Translations under genes and position numbers: made by a program
NCBI RefSeq assembly: GCF_963678635.1
Contig: NC_087062.1
Coordinates: 8,544,193-8,608,192 of the forward strand
Length of the DNA: 64,000 bases
Origin: Symsagittifera roscoffensis
Lineage: Eukaryota > Xenacoelomorpha > Acoela > Convolutidae
Reading direction: 5' to 3'
Shown: piece after piece, positions 54,195-63,564 of the stretch
How positions within the stretch are numbered: the first letter of the stretch is position 1
Layout of the letters: each line of letters opens with the position of its first letter
Notes under the pieces: model-generated
What the model saw: the letters and a program-made list of their open reading frames with translations, nothing else
Told to the model about the DNA's origin: nothing
The model's database searches: none

Positions 54195-54355
54195 TTCTGA
54201 CTATGATCTGTATATAACCTGTATATAATCTGTAAATAGGATGTATGTGATCTGCTTATAATCTGTAAACAATATGTATGTAATCTGCAAATTATCTCAA
54301 GACTATCTGTATATAATCTGTTTTTAGTACGTATAATATCTCTATATAATGTGAA
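54195..54355. repeat. minisatellite of CTGTATATAAT-like units
   Basis: Imperfect units of 11 to 15 bases (CTGTATATAACCTGTATATA, ATCTGTAAATAGGATGTATG, ATCTGCTTATAATCTGTAAA) repeat about ten times. Confidence 0.7.
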
Positions 54356-54699
54356 ATATTCAATATTTATAAAAGCTGTTGTTTATCTGTAGATTTAGTA
54401 TTTCAAAATGGACGCCAAAAAATTGCTTTCGGTAATTATCAGATCGATTAATTCAAGTATATCATACAATCGATAAAAATCGATTGGATTGTTAATAAAA
54501 TTCGTTGTTTGTGTTCTTAAAATAATCTAACTCACAACTGTATATTTTGCTTGCGATAATCGAATGCAAACTTAGTTTTGCTAATCCGGGATAGTCTACT
54601 AACTAAAATCGGCGCTTTTCCAGTTTCTAACTTTGATTTTTCAAAAACTAATTTTACAAAAGTTCATTTGAAATAATTTTTGATGTTCTAAACTAAAAT

Positions 54700-54915
54700 G
54701 GCTCTTTTCCAGTTCCCCCTCCCCTTCAAGGTCAATTTTGGAAAGTCTATTTAACGTTGCCATAATGCAATGAAAATTGACGTGGTGAACAAATCGTCAG
54801 TTCTGAACAGATTTGTTCTTCATAATTTACAGCGTAACATCACGCGTTTAGCCGTAATAACACCTAAGACAAACATAAACTCGGTATTTTGAAAGAGGGG
54901 GACTGGAAAAGAGCC
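54700..54915 (+). mobile_element. hAT-like MITE (family 2), complete, 216 bp
   Basis: The terminal repeats are GGCTCTTTTCCAGTTCCCCC and the inverted GGGGGACTGGAAAAGAGCC. The flanks ACTAAAAT (54692-54699) and ACCAAAAT (54916-54923) form an 8-bp duplication with one mismatch. The interior has CATAATGCAATGAAAATTG and AACAGATTTGTTCTTCATAA. Confidence 0.88.
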
Positions 54916-55231
54916 ACCAAAATAAACTGTGTCAGAATGAACAAGTGAACAGATTGCTGCAAATATTTCATACAAATTGCCGTATGAACAGTTTTTCAAC
55001 CAAGATACTTTGTAATTTTACGAGGGTATCGTAAACTGGAAAAAAGCCCTCGAGTCTAAAAACGAGTAAACTATACTTTCTATACCTCAGAGAGGTCAAC
55101 AAATGTTTGGGGTTATTATATGAAAAGGCTGAATTACAGTATAGAAAGTTTCTTTGCAAAGTTTCTATACATTTCTAGGCTTTTTCCTCGCCGAAAATGC
55201 GTAAATCTTAATTTTTTGTTATATTAAATGC

Positions 55232-55425
55232 TGGTTTTTTTCCCCTCCCCCACATGTGAATTTCAGTTTTGAAAATCTAGTTTTACGTCGTCATAATCTA
55301 ATTGATTTTTGCATGGTGAACAAACCAACTATTGTGAACACATTTGCTCTTCATACCTCACATAGTAACATCTATCAAAGGCATAAACGGAAACTTTTGA
55401 AATATGGGGGGATAGAAAAGAACTT
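55232..55425 (+). mobile_element. hAT-like MITE (family 2), diverged
   Basis: It is collinear with 54700-54915: C-rich start, GTCGTCATAATCTAATTGAT, GGTGAACAAACCAACTATTG, a G-run, and ATAGAAAAGAACTT at the end. A 77-codon plus frame across it is incidental. Confidence 0.65.
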
Positions 55426-55609
55426 AATGGCTTTAACAGATTTTTATGACAATCGGATGTGTAAGAGTGGGGTGTTGGAGGTAGTTTAACAAATAGTTAA
55501 ATTCGCACGTGTTTCTCTATTTCTGAGACATATATTTTTTGCGAGCGGACTTTTAAGGACATTGTCACAAACTACCACGCAACCATTACTTATTTTTGGA
55601 TCGCCAGAA

Positions 55610-55716
55610 ATGTCAGTTAAGTCTACTCCCAAGAAAAGTGAGGAGATAGTCGAAGAGGATGCTGATATCAACCCAGAGACGGAGGCAGGTCCAGAGCTCA
55701 GCAAATCCATGAACAG
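55610..55716 (+). CDS. orphan gene, first coding exon
   Basis: ATG 55610, 35 codons plus AG, then donor GTATGG. The preceding TCGCCAG (ending 55607) could be an acceptor, leaving two untranslated bases in this exon. The frame is open further upstream, so a longer N-terminus cannot be excluded. Just after the donor GGTTTGTYAAGGCCCAT is repeated twice. Confidence 0.6.
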
Positions 55717-58700
55717 GTATGGTTTGTCAAGGCCCATGGTTTGTTAAGGCCCATCGTTGCTTGACGGTAAGGCAACAATAACCAGCCCAGAAAAAAGGCC
55801 AAAAAACTGAATGTAATTCTTAAGCAGGGACTCAACAGCGAATATTCGTGGGGAGCTGAACAACTCGAAAGTTGATTCCTCCCCCCCTCCCCCCCCCCCC
55901 CCCTTGTGGATGAATCGTCTTAATGTTAATGGGTTCTTACACAATATTGCGAAGCCAAAGGTGCCTGTTGAAAAAGTGGATTCCGCCGCAAACCAAAAAT
56001 GGCGTTGCCGTTGAATCCGTAACAAAAAAAATATTTTCTTTGATCTTTTTTGAATTGTGAAGTCCAAAAATTTAGAAATTTTTTTACTTTCACTGGCTTT
56101 TCGCTCCAGATTTAGTCCTTAAAAGCTCTCGATGTAAACTGAAACTATCTCTTAATTTTAACACACAAAAGCTGGTCTATTTGCAAAATCCACTTACAAA
56201 CGCCGATAGCGAGAAAACCTAGGCCATTTCCCACTTCCCGTCCTTTCAATTTCGATTTTCAAAAACTAGTTAAATACTTTTATAATGCCAGCAAATTTGG
56301 CATGGTGAACAAACAAACAATTTCGATCAGATTTGTTCCTCATTATTATTAAGTTTTTTGTGAGCCTTCAACAACATCTTGATAAGAGGATTCCACTTAC
56401 AGCTTGAGAATCACTTGCGATACAACGAAAGAGCAGCCCCGCAAGATAGTGAATAGAGAATAAAACGGAAACAAGACTGCTCGTATCAGGGCGAAGCCCT
56501 GAATGTTCCGACTGCATTTTGAGATTTATGGAGCAGTAATAACATAAACATCACTAACTAATTGAATGTGATAAAACAAAATGAAAAAAAAAATTCTAAA
56601 GTTTGAAAATTTTTCTTTGAAAATCATCCCCCCACACGCCATATAAATTACAAAAAGATAGATTTCGTTCCTTGTAACAAATCAATTATGGCAAATAAGC
56701 TTCGTTCAACCAATTTGGAACGATTTATAAAACGGATTAAATCTCGCTTACGCGTTAATAGCGCGAATTATATTGCGCGTTAATTGTCCCAAATTGGTCA
56801 AAATGGCCAAAATGGCAATCTTTAAAACCTCATAACTTTGCGAAAAATGATCACAGGTGAAACATCTTTTCAAATTTAAGCTCAGGACAACAATACCTTT
56901 TAAATGAGATAAAAAAATCCGTCAAAAATGGCTAGTTAAAAAGTCGAAATTTGTCTGAAGAAAAAAAAAATCCACCCCGAGCACAAATATTCCGTTACTT
57001 TCGTATCGAAAGTCGGAACAATAACGAAATCGAAAAAAAAACACTCGAAAGCCATCAGTTTTAAAGAAGCCTTAAAGATTTACCAAGCGGCACGTAAGGC
57101 AAACACAAACAATAGGGTAGACGCACATTTCGAGCCGAAAACAAAACAATGTCATAGGACATTGTTGTAATAGAATAGTCACAAATTACAGAAGTAAGCC
57201 AAAAACACTTGCGCTTACAAGGAAAACTTTTGAAATTACAAGAAAAATCGCCGATGTGGCATGCTGTGGCAACTAAGCCGACAAAACATTAGCAGACAAA
57301 CGAAAATTCGGCAATTTAATTTTTCCAGGAAAAAAATTTGGCTCTTTTCCAGTCCCCTTCTTTCAAAATACCGAGTTTTATGTTTGTTTTACGTGTATTA
57401 CGGCTAAATGCGTGGTGTTACGATGTAAAGTATGAAGAGCAAACCTGTTCACAGTTGTCGATTTGTTCACCACGCCAAATTTCATTGCATTATGACAACG
57501 TTAAATAAACTTTTCAAAATTAAATTTGAAAGGGGGAACTGGAAAAGAGCCAAAAATTTCATTATCATGCATACTAAAAAAACAAGGTCTGACCGGGACT
57601 CAAACGCCAGAATTTAGAATACAAAGGCATCCATGTTGCCTCTAGACCAATAAGGAAAAGATTTCAAAGTTGCTATGTTTCAATGAAGCAACTTTACAAT
57701 TTCTTACAGATTTGTAAGAAAAGTTGTTTATAAGAAAAAAAATCCAGTTCCCGATTACAAGACACCTTGGCCTCGTAATAAAAAAGTAATACTTAAGAAT
57801 CGTTTCATGCTTTGGATTTATAGTCGGGGATATGATGCCCGGGTCGAGTTTTCATGCCTATTATGGCCAGGTTTGAGCGGTTTGAGCGTTTTTTGGACAA
57901 CTGTGCTGAGAAGCTTGTTTTTTTTTCCTTTCCCCCACCTACAAATTTGTACACATTTTTGTTCACTTTGTCCGGTTGCTACACAGGCGGTCACAAACGC
58001 ATTTGTATTTCAGGCTCTTTTCCATTCCTCCTTTCAAAATACCGAGTTTTATGTTTGTTTTACGTGTTATTACGGCTAAATACGTGATGTTACGATGTAA
58101 AGTATGAAGAACAAATCTGTTCTCAGTTGTCGATTTTTTCACCACGCCAATTTTCATTGAATTATGACAACGTTAAATAAGCTTTTCAAAATTGAACTTA
58201 AAAGGGGGAACTGGGAAGTAGCCGAGCAGTTTTTTTGAATTAATCGCTCGAAATTGTTGAAATCTTATAACGCTGAAGTGTTTGAATAAAACGCCCAAAT
58301 ATTCGTGGAAGACCGCTCTAACCGCTCATTCTAAAGCAGGATTTTGAACGCAAATGTCTATGAGGGCGTTTCGGAATGGCCATAGCCTTGTATGAAAAAA
58401 ATCCTTTAACGAGTAGTTTTTACAGTGACCATTTATGTTTGCATTTAGTTAATGGGTCCGCAGCCAAATATAAGTGCAATCAACGCGTATATCCCATCAT
58501 TCCAGCCCCTCCGCCAAGAAACAAAAAAATGACCCCTCCCCCCACTGCCGTGATTTCACTATAACTGTATTGTGGCTACTATTTACTGGAGTACTATAAG
58601 GAGAATGACCCCAAGCACGTACGGTGAGTCGACCCAAAGGTTCCCCTTTGTAATATTTTGAGATATCCATTTTTGGCTGACGGACCCTAAAATTGTAGGT

Positions 58701-61700
58701 TGCACAATGGATTTTTATAATGGGGAGAAGTGGGAAAACTAGTCACCTGAAAAAAAAACATCCAGTTTTATTGGCAGTTCCAAGTCGATTCTTGACAGCA
58801 AGATGAAGACGGAGAAACCGCTTTCCTCTTTTAACAGTGGAGGGGTGGCTGAGAAGATGTCTGCGAAACAATCAGAGAAGCAGCCAGAGAAGATGAAAGC
58901 GATGCCAGGTTTCTGGAGTGGATTGATGGCCAAGTGCAGCCACTATCGAGGTGTATAAAAATATAAATATTCAGAAGGGAAGAGTTTTGGCCCCCTGACC
59001 ACTCCAAGTGTCCCATTTTAGTACTATTGGCTTTTTCCGCTTCCCCAACTTTTAAAATTCAAAACTTTCAAAAACTACTTTGACATTGTCATAATGCATC
59101 TGTAGTCTGGCGCATCGGTAGTGTTGGACCTTGGCGCATCGGTACTCGGCAATCAAATGATTGCGGGTTTAAATCGCACGTGCGCTGCAATTAACAAGGT
59201 GAACTCTTGTAAGATAGCCATAGCTTAGTTAGCCTTAAGAAACTAACCTTCGAGTTAGGCCTCTGACTGGCTAACTAAAAGAAACTGCAATGAAAATTGG
59301 CATGGCGAGCAAACTAACATTTGCGAACAGATTTGTTCTAATGATTTACATCGTAGCATCACACGTTTAGACATTAAAGCAAATACAAACACGTTAAACA
59401 ACTAAAAAAAGAGATAACATGAAAAGTGGAATAGGAAAAAGCCGTACTATTTTAAAATATCAATTTTTGGCCGAGCGACCCAAAATTTTTCTAGCGACCC
59501 AAAAGTCGTTTCAGGCGCTAATATATACTAATTTTGAAGGGAAGGCGCCGAATAAGCCTAGTCACCAAAGTCTTAAGAGTTTTGCATCTACAATGCATAA
59601 ACGACCTGAATATAGATGTCATTACGAGACCAAACTGTGTATTTTGTGAATTGTAAGCGGATTCCGTAACAAGGATGCTCCTTTTGTTCTTCTTTTGTTC
59701 TTTCAATTTCTTTGATTGTTCCGACAAAAGTTGACATGTTTAATGATTTGTCTCTGGAATCCAGGAACATACAGACGCAAAATTGTGCGCCTATCCAGTG
59801 CACAGTTTGGCCTCGTAATGGTCTGTCTTAATCATAAAAAACTAAAATGGCTCTTCTCTTTTTTCCCCTATTTGAAGTTCAGTTTTCAAATACTTATTTT
59901 AATTTTTATGTGGTCATAATGTAATGAAATTTTTCATGGCGAGCGAACAAACAATAGTGAACAAATTTGTTCTTTATGCATTACATCGTAACATCACGTA
60001 TTCAGCCATAGTAACACGTAAGACAACTGAGAAAATATGGAAAGTGGGGGGGGGTGCTGGTAAAGAGCCTTTGACATTATTATAAACTTCTAAGTTTTGG
60101 CAAAAAATCAAAAGTGTTAATTTTTTGAATTTCATATTTTAAACAATTATGCTTTACCCAAGATATACAAAAATACAATACAAAAAGTAGAAGCATGATT
60201 GGCAAATTCGTATGATTAGCCTTTTTTATAGACTCAGTGTATGGGGGTTTTTTCATTAACGTTTTTGGTTTTTCACCATACTGAATTTTTTTGCACTTGA
60301 AAAATTATAATAAACCATTGAAAAGTGAAATCAAACCGGGTAAGAATACCATTCAAACAAAAGCCAGTCTAAAACAACAAAAAAACAGAAATATTTGCGC
60401 CAAGAAAAAGAATGATGTTTGTTTCTCTATACTATAATTAAATAATGAGTTGTATAGCTGTATAGCCTAATGCTGTATTACTGTATAGCCTATTGATAAA
60501 TCCTCATTCATCAAATTATTTTCAAACAAAAAATCATCTCAAAAGAACTCAGTCTGGGCGATCGTCATTAGACAATTTTTGCCTGTTTTCAGACTCCAAG
60601 CTTATCTCTAACAATTCAATAAACTCGCAATTGAAATCAGATAGTTACACATTATTGTGAAAGAAAAACAGACAATGGGATTATTTTTTTCTTTCCAATT
60701 GCCCTAAAGCATAAAAAGTTCAAAGATGCATCAACCAACTTAAACTTACACACAGTACAAAAAAATAACCCGGAAAAAATGAAACGAAACGCTGGAAAAA
60801 AAAGATTATTCGAATCGATTGAGAAACTTTTTCTGAGCCACTCATCACGGCGATAGCGACAAGCTGAATCTACAAAACGCCATAACTTCGAACAACCTAG
60901 AAAAAAATAGAAAATTGTAATTCTTCCGATTTTTGAAGAAAACGGAATATTTATGCTCGGTGTGTTTTTTTTATTCAGTCAATTTTCGCAGATGGAAAAA
61001 ATAGTTTTCAACCAAAATTTTTTATACCCAATGAAGATATCAACTTCCTGAGTTCAAATTTAAAAAGATAATTTTTACCTCTAGGATTATTTTTTGTAAA
61101 GTTCTAGGGGTTTGAAAATAGCCAAATTGGCCTTGTTCTCGACTAAATCATGCGCGCTTGGAAGAGTTTATTCATAATGCTGAGAGTGTAGCGCCAATTA
61201 TTTATGCGTGGCGAATTATCCCGCACAACAAAATTGTTCCGAATTGAATTGAGGCTAGCTAATTGATCGTATGAATTTCGTACGAGTCAAAGCTTTACAC
61301 TTTGATTTTGTCCAAAACTTATAGTTTTTCAATATTTCCTTTTCCCAAAAACTATTTAATATGAATTAAGGGATAGCCGAAACATTCAGGGCTTTGCCCT
61401 CATATAAGAGCAATCTTGTTTGTTTTTGTAGTGTTTTTACATCTCAGTGTGACTATCTAAACTATGAACATCAGATTGGCTCACAATAGTTAATTTGTTC
61501 ACCGTGTCAAATTTCATTGCATTATGAAAACCTTAGAGTAATTAATCAGTTATGGCAAATAAGCTTCCTTGGACCAATTTAGAATAATTTCTAAGACAGA
61601 TTAAATCTCCGCTTACGCGTTATTAGCGCGAAATATATCGCGCGTTAATTGTCCCAAATTGGCCAAAATGGCAATCTGTAAACCCCCATAACTTTACTAA

Positions 61701-63271
61701 AAAGGATCACAGGTGAAATGTCTTTTCAAATTTTAGCTCAGAGCAAAAATTAAGTTTGAATGATAAAGAAAAAAAACTTGTCAAAAATATCTAGTACAAA
61801 AATTGAAATTTGTATGAAGAAAAAAAAACACCCGAGCACAAATATTCCGTTACTTTCAGTCTGAAAGTCGGAACAAAAATCAGATTTTTAAAAAATTTTA
61901 AATTCTTCTGTCAAATTTTATAGATTTTTTTTAATAAGGTCGAGGATTTTGTTTCATCTTAGAATTCAATTCCAATCAAAGTTATTTCGTTGAAGAGATC
62001 TGCATATTTCAATCTCTTTCTTTGCGTTTCTACTTTTTGCACCAAAATTGTATTTGTAATGAATTCGTAGAAAAAAGTCTCGTATTACGTAGGGAGTTTT
62101 CACAAAAAAAAACATGCAGTTATAGAAACTTTCGATCCGAAAGTAATACTTCAACTGTTGCAGTTCAAACGTTGCAACTTGTCTATGTGTCACCTTTTAG
62201 CAGAAAACATATTTTGAAAACTTATCCACCGTCTCTTTTTTGGCATAAATCAAAATAATTTTTTTTGAATCTTTTCCTTTATAACACCCCCACCCCCCCC
62301 CCCCCACCGCAAATTATGATTATAGAACTCACAAAATTTAAAAAAATGGGATGGCTACGTTTTTTTGCTACCAGGCTGGCGGGTTTTAATGGGAAAGATT
62401 TTTTCATTTTTGATGAAGTAAAATGAAAAGAGGTGCAAAGTTCAAAGTTAGGCGCATCCATATAACAAAACATCATATTGCTTGGTCGACTTGATTCTGC
62501 TTTTTTAGTTTTAAAAGAGCTGTTGTTTAGGTAATAATAATAATTTCAGGTAATAAACATTCGGCTTTTCTAGTTTCATATCACCAAAAGCAACATGTAA
62601 TATCACAAACATGTGAAACTAAAATCTTAATGAAACTAAAAACATGATCTACAAACTCTTTAATTTTTCTTCATTTCACAAGAAATTCTTACTATAATTA
62701 TTCATGACTTCAAAATTTTTACGGGAAAGCATTAGGTTAAAATCATTATTGTAAATCACAAACAAATTTGATGGAGTCAAATGAATGACTGAACGATTTC
62801 ACGTTTTTTTCCACTCCCTCATTTTTGAATTTCAATTTTAAAACTACTTCAACATTGTCATAATGCAAAGAAACTCGGCATTGTGACCAAACAAACAATT
62901 ACAAACATAGTTTTTGCGTTTGGCCATAATAACACGTACAACAAGTGTAGACATCTGAAAAAAAAAATTGAAATGTGGCTTGGGTGGAAAATGGTTTTTG
63001 GTTTTAAGGTGATACCATTGAACGTATGTGCTTGCAATTACTATTATAGTCAAGCCCCCTGTTGTTTGATATGCTGTGTGTTTGAGACATGTGGCGTAGC
63101 TCCCCCCTGACTGAGCAGTTCAATACTGACTGTGTGGTCCAGTTGGTGAACAGAGCGAACAGAAAGGCACTGAGGGTCACTGACTTCGGAGACATCGACT
63201 GCAGTGGCGAGCGGAAGGAGGAACACGACGAGCAGCAACACTTCATAGGCGAGACACAAAAGACTGGCTAA
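55610..63271 (+). CDS. unrecognised 158-residue protein, three exons
   Basis: Exons 55610-55716, 58766-58950 and 63087-63271 (stop included) join with matching phases to 477 bases, i.e. 158 residues and TAA. The N-terminal third is acidic (SEEIVEEDADINPETEAGPE). The middle is Ser/Lys-rich with a MSAKQSEKQPEKMKAM helix and ends PGFWSGLMAKCSHYR. The C-terminal 60 residues look folded (FNTDCVVQLVNRANRKALRV, then TDFGDIDCSGE), a strand-like pattern slightly reminiscent of beta-trefoil repeats, though I cannot assign a family. No signal peptide or membrane segment is visible. Coding GC is well above the flanks. An acceptor-like CGCCAG just before ATG 55610 means a 5' non-coding exon may lie upstream. 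Its introns are crowded with MITEs. It shares no strand with the formin-like gene and lies about 6.5 kb from its start. Confidence 0.6.
56222..56350 (+). mobile_element. hAT-like MITE (family 2), partial
   Basis: GGCCATTTCCCACTTCCCGT, TTTATAATGCCAGCAAATTT and GGCATGGTGAACAAACAAAC match the first half of the family. The right end is missing. Confidence 0.55.
56470..57021 (+). mobile_element. two-hairpin repeat (family 1), most complete plus copy
   Basis: It runs from AACAAGACTGCTCGTATCAG (hairpin CAGGGCGAAGCCCTG at about 56488-56502) to ACTTTCGTATCGAAAGTCGG followed by AACAA. Conserved interior blocks are GCTTACGCGTTAATAGCGCG, GGTCAAAATGGC and GATCACAGGTGAAACATCTT. It has no terminal inverted repeat and no open frame. 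Confidence 0.88.
57025..57335. other. no gene seen
   Basis: AT-rich intronic DNA of the orphan gene without recognised repeats. Confidence 0.4.
57340..57551 (-). mobile_element. hAT-like MITE (family 2), complete, 212 bp
   Basis: Its ends are GGCTCTTTTCCAGTCCCC and GGGGGAACTGGAAAAGAGCC. AAAAATTT stands on both sides (57332-57339, 57552-57559), an exact 8-bp duplication. Internally it is the reverse complement of 54700-54915. Confidence 0.9.
57586..57648 (-). tRNA. tRNA-like pseudogene (degenerate)
   Basis: On the minus strand it reads GGTCTAGAGGCAACATGGAT, then GCC, and later GTTTGAGTCCCGGTCAGACC. The ends pair (GGTCT with AGACC), a 4-bp D-arm AGGC/GCCT encloses a loop with GG, and GTTTGAGTCCC resembles a B box. 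At 63 bases it lacks room for a normal anticodon plus variable arm, so a functional tRNA is unlikely. Confidence 0.35.
58013..58222 (-). mobile_element. hAT-like MITE (family 2)
   Basis: It is near-identical inside to 57340-57551 (AAAATACCGAGTTTTATGTT, GATGTTACGATGTAAAGTAT). The ends are GGCTCTTTTCCATTCC and GGGGGAACTGGGAAGTAGCC. No convincing target duplication is visible. Confidence 0.85.
58625..58700 (-). mobile_element. hAT-type MITE (family of 48270), fragment
   Basis: GACCCAAAGGTTCCCCTTTG, TATTTTGAGATATCCATTTT and GGCTGACGGACCCTAAAATT match 20274-20345 in order. Ends are absent. It lies about 65 bases before the second exon of the orphan gene. Confidence 0.6.
58766..58950 (+). CDS. orphan gene, second coding exon
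   Basis: Acceptor AAAAAACATCCAG and donor GAG|GTGTAT. One base completes a Ser codon, then 61 codons and 1 base. The sequence is rich in AAG and GAG codons, unlike the flanking AT-rich DNA. Minus frames of 64 and 61 codons over it are shadows. Confidence 0.65.
59029..59443 (+). mobile_element. hAT-like MITE (family 2) carrying a SINE-like insert
   Basis: The ends are GGCTTTTTCCGCTTCCCC and GGAATAGGAAAAAGCC, and GTACTATT stands on both sides (59021-59028, 59444-59451), an exact 8-bp duplication. The MITE is split at CATAATGCA/GCAATGAAAATTGG by the 187-bp insert 59099-59285. Confidence 0.9.
59099..59285 (+). mobile_element. tRNA-derived SINE-like insert, 187 bp
   Basis: It interrupts the family-2 MITE, with TGCA on both sides (59095-59098, 59286-59289) as a short target duplication. 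TGGCGCATCGGTAGTG near 59107 resembles a Pol III A box and GCGGGTTTAAATCGC near 59164 a B box. The A-box-like string is present twice about 30 bases apart. The 3' half has nested inverted repeats (TTAGTTAGCC...GGCTAACTAA) and no A-tail. Confidence 0.65.
59455..59560 (-). mobile_element. hAT-type MITE (family of 48270), fragment
   Basis: ATATCAATTTTTGGCCGAGC, GACCCAAAATTTTTCTAGCG and CTAATATATACTAATTTTGA match the middle of 48270-48713 in reverse orientation. Confidence 0.6.
59849..60069 (+). mobile_element. hAT-like MITE (family 2)
   Basis: The ends are GGCTCTTCTC and GGGTGCTGGTAAAGAGCC. The interior (GTGGTCATAATGTAATGAAA, ACAAATTTGTTCTTTATGCA, ATCACGTATTCAGCCATAGT) follows 54700-54915. The flanks do not match each other. 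Confidence 0.82.
60075..60915. other. no gene seen; AT-rich
   Basis: Short direct repeat AGCTGTATAGCCTAATGCTG and TATTACTGTATAGCCTATTG near 60455-60495. Otherwise featureless intron. Confidence 0.4.
60920..61420 (-). mobile_element. two-hairpin repeat (family 1), diverged minus copy
   Basis: It contains CGGAATATTTATGCTCGGTG, a shared ATTTTTTGTAAAGTTCTAGG block and CATTCAGGGCTTTGCCCTCA with the right hairpin partly kept. The left hairpin is lost. Confidence 0.7.
61425..61535 (-). mobile_element. hAT-like MITE (family 2), fragment between two family-1 copies
   Basis: AATAGTTAATTTGTTCACCG and TCAAATTTCATTGCATTATG match family 2 in reverse orientation. It is wedged between the family-1 copies ending 61420 and starting 61540. 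Confidence 0.6.
61540..61876 (+). mobile_element. two-hairpin repeat (family 1), 5'-truncated
   Basis: It matches 56700-57021. Its end hairpin reads ACTTTCAGTCTGAAAGT, where the innermost G-C pair of the other copies has become A-T on both arms. It ends GTCGGAACAA. Confidence 0.82.
61880..62800. other. no gene seen; isolated hairpin
   Basis: ACTTTCGATCCGAAAGT at about 62128-62144 is the end hairpin of family 1 standing alone. A C-run of about 15 lies near 62286-62305. Frames of 65 to 78 codons have no motif. Confidence 0.4.
62803..62950 (+). mobile_element. hAT-like MITE (family 2), partial
   Basis: TTTTTTTCCACTCCCTCATT, ACATTGTCATAATGCAAAGA and GGCCATAATAACACGTACAA match 54700-54915. The right end is missing. 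It lies about 135 bases before the last exon of the orphan gene. Confidence 0.6.
63087..63271 (+). CDS. orphan gene, last coding exon
   Basis: The acceptor TGTGTGTTTGAG gives AC, which completes an Asp codon. 60 codons and TAA (63269-63271) follow. The frame FNTDCVVQLVNRANRKALRV is far more protein-like than the two minus frames on the same DNA. No AATAAA follows nearby; an ATTAAA is at about 63653. Confidence 0.6.
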
Positions 63272-63311
63272 ATAATTTTTTCCAACTCCTCAATTTAAAC
63301 CCAGAACAAGA

Positions 63312-63515
63312 CTAGAGTAAGCCTAGAGTTTACTTTTCTAACAACCAAAAACGTTTTTAATTGGCCTGAAAGAACAGTTGGAACAATCAGAGCTTCAACC
63401 TGATATACGAGCATGCTCGTATATCAAGGTGAAGCTCTGATTGTTCCAACTGCTCTTTCAGGCCAATTAAAAGTTTTTCTGGTTTGTAGAAACTTAAACT
63501 CTAGGCTTACCTTGG
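63312..63515. repeat. about 200-bp near-perfect palindrome
   Basis: The arms meet at 63412/63413 (ATACGAGCA|TGCTCGTAT). The inner 54 bases on each side are almost perfectly complementary, out to AATTGGCCTGAAAG; the outer part continues less well to GTAAGCCTAGAGT. Each arm is a diverged version of the hairpin end of family 1 (GCAGTCGGAACATTCAGGGC). Confidence 0.9.
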
Positions 63516-63562
63516 TAGTACGGGGGTGCCTCCCTGTAACATCGTCTTTGGGCGTGTCTTTT
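63511..63562 (-). CDS. possible small exon on the minus strand (weak)
   Basis: On the minus strand a GC-rich stretch reads TPKDDVTGRHPRTTK and ends AAG before a consensus donor GTAAGC. An acceptor-like AG lies at about 63558 or 63563. The donor coincides with the edge of the palindrome, which also carries GTAAGCC on its other side, so the match may be accidental. Confidence 0.25.
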
Positions 63563-63564
63563 CT

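Noticed and set aside
55256-55489. 77-codon plus frame before the orphan gene as its first exon
   Set aside because: It lies inside a family-2 MITE and the frame follows the repeat, not a gene.
56470-57021. Two-hairpin family as Helitron ends
   Set aside because: The hairpin near one end recalls a Helitron 3' hairpin, but there is no CTRR end, no TC start, and a second hairpin is at the opposite end.
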